Shown here: piece after piece, positions 1 to 13,951 of the stretch
Position numbering within the stretch: the stretch's first letter is position 1
Layout: the number at the start of each line of letters is the position of its first letter
Source of the DNA: Nymphaea colorata
Lineage: Eukaryota; Streptophyta; Magnoliopsida; Nymphaeales; Nymphaeaceae
Length of the DNA stretch: 64,000 bases
Assembly: GCF_008831285.2 (NCBI RefSeq)
Contig: NC_045147.1
Location: 6,974,334-7,038,333, forward strand
Reading direction: 5' to 3'
Notes under the pieces: generated by a model
Databases searched by the model: none
What the model was told of the DNA's origin: nothing
Seen by the model: the letters and a program-made list of their open reading frames with translations, nothing else
Position numbers and translations under genes: made by a program

Positions 1-890
1 TATTTGCTTCCTATTCTCATTCCCCTATTTGATTTCTTGTCAAATAATGTTTCATTTTCAATAAACAACAATAATTTGGAAACCAATAAACAACATATTA
101 GAAACACAAGACAAACATTGGAAAGTGTGAAACGTCATCCATTTTCAATTTGGCAATTCCAGTCAATAATTTACTATATGTAGATCAATCAGTCCTCACA
201 CCATAAAATTTTACCGTCATCTTGTTTAAATAACTGAAAGTGAAGCAAAAACAAAGAATAGATCCCTAGATCTATTTTGCATGTTCCTTATTACGAGTAG
301 CTCCTATAAACGCTCAAACTAATTAGTTACAGACTACTTGAAGTACGACATCTTGATACCAATAAGAGCAAGAATAAAAATGGATAAATGACCAAGGAGA
401 AGAAAAGCTCAGCCAACTCCCATATGGACCGATCGCCGATGCATCCAAGGGCCCACTGCCCTGCCTTGCTAGAAAGGCTTAGCCTGATCTGAGCGTGCAT
501 TTGTCGAAAGAAACTTTGACCACTTTCTCCATTGCAGTTGGCCTGAGAACTATGGAAGGTACTCGGCAGCCGACTTTTTCCTTGATCAAGAACCCCACAT
601 TTGGGAGATTAAAACGCCTTTTTCCCTAATAGACGTTTAGCGTTTTGCAAGTTACGGGATATGCCTTTCCCCAATCATCCATTCAACATTTTGACACATT
701 CTTCAAAAGATTTTCCTTACCATCACAAAAAGCTACTCTTCAAGAAATGGAGATAGATTAAAGATTTTAGAAAGCTTGGCTAATTTGAAATCCATCCTTG
801 ATTAGTAGGCTCTGCGGCTTCAGAAACATGGTAATTGCAGCAACCAGCTCCTGTCACCATTCGTCCCACTCTTCGTAGCTCCTATACTTT
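1..890. other. 3' flank of the DJ-1 gene
   Basis: This stretch lies 3' of the DJ-1 stop codon on the minus strand. It probably includes the 3' untranslated region. I saw no conserved coding exon on either strand and no canonical AATAAA on the minus strand. The 420-620 part is less AT-rich than its surroundings, but its reading frames are closed. Confidence 0.4.
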
Positions 891-1118
891 TTATGTGCTG
901 TTCACTTGGCATTCTGAATATTCGGAAACGATACCTTCTGCTACACTCCTTGCCCTTGCATGGCCGAACAGTTTTCCCACAATGACCAGTGAAAAATTTA
1001 TGGCATTTCCAGGGCCACTACCAGTGATCAGATTGCCATCGATAACCACACCAGCACCTTTAGCAACTTGGCCAGTGAAATTACCAGTCATGCTCTGCTG
1101 CTCACTCACCATCCTATC
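891..1118 (-). CDS. DJ1: DJ-1 exon 8 (end of domain 2 and stop)
   Basis: This exon has 76 codons including TAA. It contains [20 protein letters not shown] followed by [15 protein letters not shown]. The acceptor is a tandem CCAGCAG: splicing may start at 1118 or at 1121, which would add one Gln. The HP...DKL segment of the family is not recognisable, and the Arg of SRGPG is lost. Intron 7 is only about 77-80 bp. Confidence 0.85.
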   Translation of the reverse strand, partial: DRMVSEQQSMTGNFTGQVAKGAGVVIDGNLITGSGPGNAINFSLVIVGKLFGHARARSVAEGIVSEYSECQVNST

Positions 1119-4100
1119 CTGCTGGATGGAGAAAGGGTATAACAAAAGCATATCAAAGAGATTGGAAACAAAAATTAGGGGAAATGAACCATCCATACCT
1201 TGAACAAGCCTTGTTTCTCTAGAACCACGACAGTAGAAGAACAGATTTCCCCATATACCTTACCAGCTGAATCTTGTTCTTGGAGCAACTTCTTCAAAAC
1301 TCTTGACTTGTGCAACCGCTCTCCTCTATTACAACCACCCTAATGAGTTAAAAGCTGACTTAGAGATGTCATTATCAACAAGGTGCTCTAACAACCAAAT
1401 ACTGCGCTACATCCAAGTATGGATGTATCATATGCATAACAGAATAAAATTTTTATATAAGTTAGTGCATCCCAGAAGAACCCTTTGAGTTGACAAGGGA
1501 AAATTTTTCAAATGGACCTGATTTCACCACTGTTGCAGACACTTAGCACATGCACGACGTCCATATAACATGATACTAGATGCAGCACACACTTTATAGA
1601 CACAATTAATCAATGTGGAACACAGCCAAAATGACCAGTTACTGTTGAAAGTTTCAGTTTGAATTTGCCGTTGGTCAACTATTTGGATTTAATGATATTA
1701 TTGCTTTATTACTTCAGACAAAGAATGTATATAAAGCTAACCATACAAATTTAGGTAAAATAGTGAAATATCACAGCTTGGGTCACATTCTATCTATTTT
1801 TAGTTTTTGAAGGACCCTCATTTCTTAATATTCTATTGTTAACATTAAGCCCATTGTTTTTTCTTCAATCTTTCATGTCAATTTTATGACTTTATCCTAA
1901 AATATCAGAACTTTCCCATGTTTCCTTGCAGAATGATATGCTCAGTTTTGTTAACGAAGACAGCAAGCACACACATGCACACACAAAATGGAGGACCATC
2001 CATACAGCGTGAAGCATTGAACTTTGATCTTCCAAAGAATGTACCATTTCCAGATCCAATTGTTTCCATTGTGGTCCTTTTTCAAGATATCAAATACTAA
2101 AACATTCTCTTTGATAAAAAATTGATTAACATTTGAAATTTAAAATCTTTTGGACCATTGGCTAATAAAAAATTGGACTTTTCTATCCAACAATAACTCC
2201 TCTAATTGAGCGCTACCAATAGCTTTATGCATATATCTACTAGGATGCAGTCATATGCTCTAGAAGGTGGATGACTACTAAATAAACCATAGAACAATAA
2301 GAACTCGAAAAAAAAAAGAACTTTAAAATGGAGAAATTGTGTCTATGTTCCGTCAATGTTATATGAAAGATTTCATAAATGGAAAAACATTAAAGAGTAT
2401 CATCTCAGCAGCTCACAGGAAGAATGATCAAGTCATAATTTGATTCAGCGGCATCTCCAATAAGCTTGTCTGCTATGATTTTGGTGCCTCTACATGCCAC
2501 AATCTGCTTGGATCTTTCAACAGAAGCAACTACGACATCCACATGGGCTCTCCTCAAAATATCCACTACCACAATTGTTTCCATCTCAGCTGAACCATTA
2601 GCAATTGGAACAAGGGCCTAACACCAAGTCAGTAACAAAAATTAGCAACCAAAAACATGATTTGCACAGTTCCATTGCAAATTGACAAGTAAAACGAAAA
2701 AGTAGCAGTGGGTCAAATCACTGAGTAAATCGTATCAGCCATCAAGTACTTCTCAACATCTCATCAATAATAAACCAATTTCAGTTGGATCCATGCAAAA
2801 ATGTTTTAAAACTCGCCAAGTCAACCCATGGTCCCCTACCAGGTCAACCCAATAAGAAAACTCGTTTGCAATCAAAACTCAGCTTGACTCAGCCTAACTC
2901 GGTCGTTTGACTCAACTGAAGCATGAAACTAGGTTTGACTCGACCAAAACTCGTGTAACTCAGCAATCTAGTGACGAACTTCATTTCAATCAACAAGGGG
3001 TTGGCTACTCGCTGCTTAATTAATTATTTTTACATGAACCTTGTAACTTACATTGGGACATAAAATTTTAAAATCATAGCTCATTTATTAAATTTGCATA
3101 TTGCAAATGAAAAACCAAAACTGATTAGGCTTAACTTTATTTATGGTTATCTCCTTATTTCGATTTTTAGATCATTTGGCTCTAGGGGTGAACACGAACC
3201 GAGGAGCCCGAGCTGGTCCAGCTCGAGCTTGGCTCGACTCATAAAACCATCAGCTCGAGCTCAACTTGAACTCGAGCTGAACTCAGCAGCTAAATGCCAT
3301 GCTCGAGCTTGACTCGGTAAGCTTGATAAGCTCAACCAGAGTCCAGCTGTAGGTGGCGACCAGAGTCCAGTGTAGGCCTCTGGTAAAAACCAAGGAAGAG
3401 CGTGGAGAGGTTGAAGGGAGATAGGCAACACTGGAAATTCTACCTCATCTACTCTCTGCTGCTTCTCTCTCTCAAAACACAAAAAAAAAAGTCTGAAACT
3501 CTCACTCGAGCAAGGGTGAAATCATCACCCTTGCCAGGGTTTTACCCTCACCCAAGCGAGGGCTTTTTTAGATTGAGAGAGAGAAAGATCTAAGAGGGAG
3601 AGAGAAGGGGAGAGTAGAGGGAGATGAGAGGGGTACCTGGTGCTGTAGACTGCTGCTTGGTTGTTGCAGAAGACGGGGCCTCGAAGGAGAAAATGAATGA
3701 GGAGAGAGAAAAGGAGTTGAAAAATGAAATCAAACGAATGAAAAAAATAATAAATACATTGTTCGAGCCAAATGGTGTTACACGAGTTGGGTTGAAGGAA
3801 CTCAAAATTTGACTCGATAATATAGACGAGTCAAACAATCAACTCGAGCTTGGCTTGTTTAGCAAAAAAGTTGGCTGGAACTTGAGTTTGAGCCGAGTTT
3901 GAGTTGCTCACCTCGTTGTCCATCCCTATTTGGCTCTTATCTTTTGGAATTCTAGTTTTAGATAATATGCACATGCATGTTTAGTTTGTTAACTATTGGG
4001 CAGTTGCAAATGTTGTGTTAAATGTCTTAGATGGTCGGCTAGAGTCTTTCTGAAATATTAGGAAGTTGAAGTGTCTGACTTTTAAATTTATCTAATTCTA

Positions 4101-7100
4101 TTTGGACTGAAAGTGTAATTCCTGTTACCGCGAACCCTAATCTCTTTTAACTCTGAGATTAGGGTAACTTTAATCAAGTTTTTATGTTCTCTTTCTCTCT
4201 GGTCGTAACATGTAGAATATATTGATTTTAATGTTTAATTTTTGTTGAGTTGTTCATTGATATATTTATACTTGCTACCCAGTTATGTTGAAAAATGAAA
4301 CTACAAAGTAACAGTAGTTATTTGTTTCTTGTTATCAGATGAGTAAATATGATTTAATTATTATTTACTTGATATTAAGTTAATTTATTTTTTAGCTATA
4401 CTTGTGACCTATGTCACAGTGGTACGTGGGGGAGGCCCAATTACCCGTACCAGCATACCGGTACGGCAAAATCGTACGACTGGGTACGTTTGGATCAGTT
4501 CTGGGTTGGAACCGATCCAAACCACAAAAAAAAAACATTGTCTTAGTCTATTTATGTTTTTTTATGAGATTATATGTACGAACTACGAAAGGAACATTGT
4601 CTTAATGATGTGATGATATCAATTTTGTTTTTTGGAATTAAACATATATATTTATCGTCGTACTGCTGTACCAAGATTGGTGAAAACGCGGTATCCGTAC
4701 CCGCTTCCTCATACCCATACCAGCACCTGTACCCGTACCTATGTGACATAGCTTGTGACCAAGTCATACAAATCTTTTATGTTTAAACGACAAGTTATAT
4801 ATTGTTTTTCTTTCAAAAACAATAGTTAACAAAACTCAGTCTGAGGGTCGCAGGATACCAATTTGAACATATAGCAGTTCAGATTATCTTATGAAAAATA
4901 TGGAATGTATAATTAGTCAAAATCTCCAAAAAAGATCAATAAAAGCAAATCGTTCAAAGCAAAAGAAAGGATGATATTTTTATAAATCAAGTGAAAAAAA
5001 AAAAAAAAATTTCGTCTACTACACATAAGATCACAGAATGGTAAAATCAAATGCAGATATCCAATGCTACTTAAAAGTATATGTAGTCACTAAGGTAGTC
5101 GCTCGTATGCATGGAGATATACACTGTGGATAACATGTCTAGAAAATATTATCTGAGGTGGGTGTGGTAGAGGAAGATATGGTTATCTATGAAATGGCTG
5201 TATTATGTTTGAATGCTGACGATAGGACATCAGAGATTTATTTTTTGTGTTTGAAGCAAACAGATAGCATTGTAAGGAGTGCTGATTTGAGACCATGGAT
5301 CAGCTAAATTACATTAAAAACCTTGAACTTATCCATTTTCAAAAGCCAAAAAGAATACAGAAAACTTTGAAACAGAAATCTGAACTGCCTCCCAGTCCCA
5401 ACAACTAGATACCAAAATACAGGAAACAGAAAGCATTTACAAGAGGAACCTACAAAAAATATAAACCATTTGTAACTTTCTCTTTACAAATACAAAATGC
5501 CAAAAACACAAACTATTTTACAAAAGAAACTCTTGATGCATCAAATATTAAAGGAGAAAAGAAATGCACTTGTCAATTTATAATAGTCAATTTATATATT
5601 AGAGCAAACCGTTCCCATCAAAGACAAGGAGGAGTCAGAAAGGAATACATAAAATGGTCTATTTGTTGTGTCCAAGAGTATGTAACACAATTAACAAGTT
5701 ACTATAGTTGAATTACTTTTTGAAGCTACTATGGAGAAAAAGAATGAACAGCTCTTACACGAGGAGTATGGCTAGAAGACCACTCAACCGAATTGTACTC
5801 TTCACTTCTTTGGTGAAAATCATCTCCACACGATACCTATATTAGAGAAAGAAGATGATTAAGACAAGAAAATTACAGAATGAGAATCATTTTCACCAAT
5901 ACCCCAAAAGATACTTTGAGTGTTCATAATAAGTTAAATATGCAGATGGACTTTGTCTGAAATTGAACAGAAGCATAGACAGCAATCCTAGTCGCAACAT
6001 AACAAAAGGATGACAATTCCAGTATACATAACAGAAACTCATTAAGGAGGTCCTGCACCTGACCCTATGTTTCACCTGGTGCTGGTGCAGGTGCAAATGT
6101 TGTTCTGATTCACCAATTTCAATTGTTAGCTATGAAAAATTCAGGCAACTACATATGCATATCAACTTGACTTTGGCACAAGTTAGGTATTGTGAAATGA
6201 GTCATAAATACATAGATTCTATGTCACACGGGTATGTGGGATCGCCCTACGTAGCTGTTCCCGTATAACTGGTATGGTGAGGCAAACAGGTACAGTTTGG
6301 ATCTGATTTAGGTCAGACCTGATCCAAACCTAAAAAACCCTTAGAAAAATTGTCGTAGAGCTCGACCACGACTGAGCATTCCTTCTTTCCTCTTCAGTCT
6401 TTTGTCTTCTTCCTCCCTATGATGACCCGGCGGAGACTATGTCCAGCGATGCATGGCCACATCTGGCAATGCATCGCAGCAGCCGGCAGCGACTAGGTTT
6501 TTTTTTTATTTGGAGTTTTTCGTATTTTTTCATTTGGGAATGTTTTTGTTTGAAGATTGAACTGCAAACCTGTAAAACTTTTTGTGTTTTGAACTTTTGT
6601 TTGATCTATATTTGATTGTCTCTTGGCTGCCACTTTTGTTTCGTTTCCTTTCATCATCGTCGGTTTGATTTATCAACTGACAGCTTTTTTTTAATTTCTT
6701 TCAATTATTTAAGTTAACATTGTAATGTTACGTGGGAGTCAAATGGGTTATGATTTGGAAGGAAAAGCTCTTTGTCAATTATTAGTTACGGGTCTACAAC
6801 TGCTTTCTAATTCCTTGATTGCTGCGGCACTTCTGCCATGTCCTTTCTCTTCATTGATATTTAGTTATGACAATTGACTAACTGCGAGTATGTGACCAGT
6901 TTAGTAGAACAGCTGATGTTGACGATTGGCCAATCATAGGAGCAAGCCTAATTGTGATTTTGATGTTTAGCAATTGTTAATATTAATCTTGCAATTCTGA
7001 ACTTAATTTAACAGTTCTTTGAAGAGTGATTGGTTTTCTGAGACAGCTCATGTTTAGATTTAGGAATGTTTGCTTTCTTGTTTTTTTTTTATTCATGAAT

Positions 7101-10100
7101 TTTCTGATCATTTTATTTTTCATGTTTTGCATCTTTTCATTATTTTTAATGTAGTATGGCAAACATCTCAAGTTGTGGATCAGCTACATCGACTGCACAT
7201 GATGACCAACCATTATGGTCATATGTAGAAAAGACAGGGGAAGCTCTTGAAGGTGGTGAAAATGCTATATTTGTTTGTTCTTTTTGTGGGGAAGAGTTCA
7301 ATGGATCATATACAAGATTGAAAGTGCATCTAATAAAAATCAAAGGACAGGGAATTGAAGGATGTAAAGATATCACAACTGAGAGTTTGGATTAAGCCTG
7401 GGCATTGGGCCGGCCCGGCCTAATAAGGAGTCAGGCTCCGGCCAGCCCGACACCCGAAAACCGGGCCTGGGCCTGGTCTGACACTTCAAACCCGAGCCCG
7501 AGCCCGGGCCTGGCCCGATTAAATTAAAATATATATTTTTAATATAAAATAATATATAAATATATTGATCAGAATAAAATATTATAATTATATATAAAAA
7601 TCAATAAAATATATATTACAAAAATATTATCGGGGCCTTTTTTTCGGACCCGAGTCGGGCCGAGTGCCGGATACCGATCGGGTACTCAGCGCCCAGCCTT
7701 AGTTTGGATCAGTTGAAGGAAGAACAAGAACTCTATGAGAAGAAGAAAAACATGGCATCATCCGGTTTTATTAACATTCCTACAGTTTGATATGATGATG
7801 TTAAGGATGATTCAAAAAAAAAGAAAGGCTGATGCTACTCAGAAATCAATTGTCTCATTTGGTTTACAAGGACGGAGAGAATTTGATCTAAAAGTCGCAA
7901 AATTTTTTCTATGCTAATTGCATACCATTTCATATAGCTACAAGTCCAGATTGTAGGGAGTTAGCTACATCTCGTTAAAATTATAACTTGCCTCGGTATA
8001 TTCCCCCTAGTTCTAAAAGGCTTCACACTCTACTACTAGAACAACAAAAGGCTCATGTGAACAATTTGTTAGAGTACCAGAAGTTTGTTTGGAAGCAAGA
8101 TGAAGTTTCTATTGTCTCTGATGGCCGTACAGATTTACAGAAGCACCTTCTTATTAATTTTACTGCAACTTCAGCAATCTTCTTAAAAACGATAGGTACA
8201 TTTGGCAAATACAAGTGTTAAGTATATAAAAGGATTGTTTGTGAAATTATTGAAGAAATGGGGAAATATAAGGTTGTTCAAATAATTATTAAAAATGCAC
8301 TTGTATGCAAGGCAGATGATCTTGGTGTAGAACAGGATTATCCTCATATCTTTTAGAATCCTTGTATGGTCCATAGTCTAAATTTTGCTCTAAAGAGTAT
8401 ATGCAATCCACCAAATAAAGAGCAAAGATCCTCACACTTATGGATCATGTTCATGGATTGAAGACTTAGAAAGTGATGTGCAAAACATTAGAAATTTCAT
8501 AGTAAATCATCAACATGCACTTTCCATTTATAACAAGCATTCTAAACTACATTTGTTAAGAGTTGCATAGACACGTTTTGCATCTTTAATCATTATGGTC
8601 AAAAGGATGAAAATGAGTAAAAGTGTATTGACCAGTATGGTGATTGAAGATGATTGGAATTTATATTATGTTGATGATGATGATAAAGCTCAAAGCAATC
8701 ACAAGATTGATTATTGATGACAAGTGGTTGGATAGAATCTCTTATTCTCTTGCATTCACAGAGCCTATTGTTACGTTTGTGCGAATGGGAGATCGGGTCT
8801 GTCCAGACCCGATCCAATCCTTATATAACCACACGCCCAAATATACTAGGCGGTGGCATACTTGTAATTTTTTATTTATTTTTGTACAAACTGTTGTAAC
8901 CTGATTAGGTTAACATTTTTAATAGTGATTAAGGATTGCTGGGCTGCATCGGCCGTTGGCACCCTTTTCCTCCATTGACTTCTTTTATGTCCTCTCTTCT
9001 CAATCTTTCTTATTTTCAGCCGAAGATACACGTTGCTGTGAAGATTCTAACATGGTATCAGAGCCAGATTTTTGCAGCGTCCTTCGGTGAGTGTTTTTCA
9101 GTCTGGTGATTAGCCCTAATCTGCCCTAAATCCTCCTTTCTGGCGTGATTAGCCCTAATTTCTGTTTCTGCCCTAAATCTTATTTTCTAACGTGATTTGC
9201 CCTATTTTCTGTCGCTGCCCTAAATTCTGCCTCAAGTCGTCTGCCCTAATCATTTCTATTTCATTATTTCTCTTCGAATTTCTTGTTCTTCTATTCAGTC
9301 ATGGATCAGCCGAACTCTTCCCTTTTATCTTCCAGTTTTCTCTCCCAACTTATCTCCCAAAAACTGAATCACAGTAACTATTTGACTTGGAAACGTCAAA
9401 TTGTCCCTTTTATTAAAAGCCATCGACTCCATGGACATATCGATGGCACCACTCCAGTACCTCCAAAGTATATTGACCGTGAAGTGAAGAAGACTGTAGT
9501 GGGAGATCAAGCGGCTGGGAGTGAGATCAGTTTTGAATATGAAACTATTACTGAAAACAATCATGCGTATGAAGTTTGGCTGGCTCACGACCAGTCCCTT
9601 GTTGCCTACATTACTTCTACTCTGTCAGAGGAGGTATTAGGAGGCATTGATGATGATTTAACAGCCCTAGAGTTGTGGTCTACGCTTGCCACGACCTACT
9701 CTCAATTATCGGAAGCTCGTTTTCTGCAATTAAAAAGGCAATTTCACAACATCAAGCGTGGGACGTGTACAGTTTTGGAGTATTTGAATGAAATAAAAAG
9801 TGTAAGTGATCAACTTGCTGCCATTGGACATCCCGTCAGCGGCAAGGACAAAGTGCAACAAACTTTAAGTGGACTGGGAACAGATTTTGACATATTTTGC
9901 ACAGCCTTGGAAGTTCTACTTGTCCTCCCATCTTTTGAAGATTTGAAGGCCAAGCTATTTCAGCACGAAGCTAGTTGTGTACAGCGACAAAATTTGATTC
10001 CTTCTAACAGCCACAATGTACTGATCACGGGGACACATGCACTGCAAGGGAATCGCACCCGTCCTTGGACTTCTCATGCAGGAATGGGAAGAGGTATTCT

Positions 10101-12660
10101 TCCAACACCACCAGGCGTGAATACTATGTCTACTATGTCTACCATAACCAAATACTTTGGGAGCCAATGGAAATAAGGGTCATTGTGGATGCACAAGTTT
10201 AATGGGAACCTTGTTGTCAATGGAGGATGAGGGTAAACGGTTGGTTAAGTAACAGGCCGTGAGGATGGCATCTCCCCAAAAAGATGCAGGTAACTTGGTA
10301 TGAAGCATTATGGAACGAGCCACATTTAAGAGTTGACGATGTTTACGTTCAGCTACTCCATTTTGTTGGGAGGTATGAGGACAAGTAAACTGAGGAGAAA
10401 TGCCATTATCGGAGTAAAACTTTATTAAGGTTGAGGCTTTGAACTCAAGGGCGTTATTAGTGCGAATGTTTTTAACAAGAATACCAAACTGGGTCTTTAT
10501 TTCAATAATAAGATTTTTGAGAATACATACTACTTCAGACCTTTCCTTCAAAAGGAAGACCCAAGTGACTCGAGAATAATCATCAACAATGACAAGAAAA
10601 TACCGAAATCTTGACCTACTAGCAACTCTGCTAGGACCTCACACATCAACATGAAGAAGATCAAATAGTCCACAACTTGACGGGCAAAGACTCGATGAAT
10701 AACTGCTACGGGTGTGTTTGCCAAGTTGACAGGCTTCACGCTGGAACGACTCTAGTATTGAAAGCTGAGGAAGAAGGTGACGGAGCTTGGAGACAGATGG
10801 ATGACCAAGTCTGAGATGCCACTGGAAAGAGGAGGACGGTGAGGTGATCGATGATGCTGCAATACCCACTGGATCCGACAGGAAGTAGATGCCCCCTTTC
10901 TCATAGCCTCCACCAATCTTCCTCCCAGTTTGCAAGTCCTGAAATGAACATAAACCATACTCAAATATAACACGACAGTGTAAGTCATTAATCAATTGTC
11001 CAACTGATAACAAATTTGTTGGGAACTTAGGAGCATATAACACATTAGGAATAGTCATAGACTGAGAAATCTTGATATCACCATAACCCAGAATAGGTGA
11101 CCATCTACTATCTGCAAGTTTCACATGACGTGCTTGAGGCAACATGTGTAGCACAATAAACATAGAAGGTTTACTACAAAAGTGTCTCGATGCTCCGAAA
11201 TCAATAATCCAAGTAGTACTTGTATCATGTGGGACACTATCAACAGACATAGCACTGTCTATCATGACTGTAGAGGCCGACGGCTGGGAAGTTCTGAGTG
11301 CTAGGAAGTCCTCATACTCAGACTTGTTGATACTCACTGTCACTGTCTCAGGGTGAGAAGGAGATAAAGACCCATCTACAACTGATGAAGCTGCCTGAAC
11401 AGACCCAATAGGAGACGGTAAAGAATTCTTGCCCTGCTTAGATGCAACATTTCTTCCTAGGGATGCAACGGAAGGACAACCATGTTTATCCCAACATCTG
11501 TCTTCTAAATGTCCTATTTTACCACAATAGGTGCACTGAAATCTCCCCCTACCTCCTCCTGACCCACGACCAATGCCTCTCCTCCTGAATGAACCGCGTC
11601 CACGACCTCCTGAGGCTACCAAGGCAGAAGCCTGTAAGTCACTAGAGGGCTGAGAAAGGGTCACAGCAAGACGACTGAGTCTGTTGTAGGCTTCGACTAG
11701 GTCAGGGATTTCTGCTCCAGTCAACATCTGAGCCTTTGCTACAGCATATTCAGGGGAGAGACCCTGTAAAAACTTCGCAACCATAGACTGTTCACCATGA
11801 GTTTTATGACATGGGGGATGTAATGCTTTAAGTCGTTCATAGATGGACTTGAGGGAAGTGAAGTACGGAGCAAGACTTTGACCACCCTGTTGCAAATTAA
11901 GTAATTCCTCCTCTACTTGCAATATCTTGCTAACAATTCTTGTCATTTGAGTAAGTTTGTTTCAAGAAATCCCACATTTGTTTGGCCGAGGTATAGTGTG
12001 CAATAGTTGATGCGATTTGTGGTCGCACACTATTCATGATCCACGACATGACAATATTATTATCTCCCTTCCATGAACCATATTTTCCACTCTTTTCGAC
12101 AGGCTCATTTTCTTCTATAACATGCTCCTTCTGATGTCTAATCACTGACATCATAAACACACGAGACCAAATCTCATAGTTAGATCCATCTAACTTTACC
12201 GTAGAACCATAAAAGAATGGATTTCCTCCACTTTTAACCTCATCAGAAAAATCAGTCCTGAGATTTTCAGCCATTGCAAATCTATCTGTTGAACAAGAAA
12301 ACTTTTCTTGTTCAACATAAGCCATTAAATGCATTTTCATTGGCTACTCCAGAAACCATAAAGGCTACAAATGCTTTGATCCCTTGACTCAAAAAGAGTA
12401 TATCAGTGCGGATGTCACATTCTTTGAGTCTCAACCTTATTATAGCCTCACTCCTATATCTGTTGAGATGCCACGGTCTCCAGACCCACTACCTATTCCT
12501 CTTATTCCTTTGGAGTCATTCCCTGTTGAATCTCCTTTGTCTGTTGTGTCCAAGTTTCGTGATCCACCGCTGGTCTACACACGTCGACAAGGAACCTCCT
12601 AAAACATAAAACTTTTCTTGTTCAACACTATCCACAAGAGATCAACCACCACAGGCAAGA

Positions 12661-12706
<46 letters not shown>

Positions 12707-13901
12707 AAAAAGAGACTGATCAGCAAGACCAAACTTCCCACACAGCCACGTTAGATGCACAAGAGCAAGCAAACCGCTGTCCAACTGTTGACAGCAACCC
12801 ACGGCCAAAAAGAACAGCAATCTGAAAAAAAACTGCTACCAGCAAGCCCACAATAATCTGCTCCAACCAACAACTTGTCTATTTATGTATCTAACGCAGC
12901 TATACCACACATTAATTTTCACACATCATGGATAACGACAGCAGATAAATGTATTCAACGTAAACTGCCACAGAAAAATCATAAAGAGCAATCCTCCACT
13001 TGGCTGCCTTGATCATAGACCACATCAAACCATAAGAGTCTCCACGACTGGAGTCTATTCACGCATACCTCCTTGCGTGAATAGACTCCTCCACCTAGTT
13101 CCGTTGCTGAAAATCAGTCAACTAGAACAGATGAGAAAAGAAGAAGGAAGAGACAGAAGAAGAGGAAGCAGAACAAGACGGTGGAAGAGATAGCCTGAGA
13201 AGGAGAAGGAGGGTCGCCGGCTGTTCACGTCAGGTCGCCAGATTCACGGACATCTGCAGCCTATCGCCGGCTGTTCAAGTCGCGTCGCCAGTCACGTCCC
13301 GCTCTGATACCATGTTGCAGCCTTGAAACATGGAGAGAGAGAGAGAGAGGGCTGAAGACGTGAGAGTTGAGAAGAAAAGAACTCATCTCATTCACTAACC
13401 TTAATCTCTATTATAAAGAGATTAGGGTAGAAAGAAGATTTACAGATTACATCAATCTAAAATAAAGAAAATATTAAAGAGATCTTATAACTCTTTAATA
13501 TTACAAAGAACCACCTAGAAACATAAACATTCTTATTTCAACATCATGAAAGAACTAAGCACATAGAGGTGAATTGTCATTATGTTTGGGATCTTATAAA
13601 AAAAGGTGTGGTGTCTACAGTTCATGTAGCTTCTGAAAATCAGGCAGCAGATATGTTTACTAAGGCTCCTCCGATTGGTGATTTCTCCAGATGTTGTGAC
13701 AATCTGAGCATGGTTAATATCTATGCTCCAGCTTGAAGAGGAGTGTTGAAATCAGAAAGTTTATTTTTAGTGTAGCAGTTTTCTGATTATTTAAAAATAG
13801 AGTCTTCTTTTGTCTTTTTACAACTTTATGAGTCTCTTTTATGTAACACCTCTAGACGTGCCCTAATCTCTCTTTAAGTAGAGACTAGGTCACGATAATA
13901 G

Positions 13902-13951
<50 letters not shown>

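Larger units (their letters stand above)
10151..13543 (-). mobile_element. Truncated Ty1/copia element B (5' LTR, gag, protease, part of integrase)
   Basis: Minus-strand element. The 5' LTR is 13313-13543 (TGTTGAAATAAG...GCTGCAACA) and the primer-binding site is 13301-13312. Gag starts at 12274 (MAENLRTDF). A frameshift near 11935 leads into a frame with the knuckle [14 protein letters not shown], a protease triplet DFG in place of DSG, then the pre-integrase and integrase domains. The integrase has a stop near 10639 and an Asn where the second catalytic Asp (RTDNALEF in the sister copy) is expected. It ends abruptly at about 10151 in the VFG motif; RT, RNase H and the 3' LTR are missing. It belongs to the same family as the element at 20564-30386. 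Confidence 0.85.
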
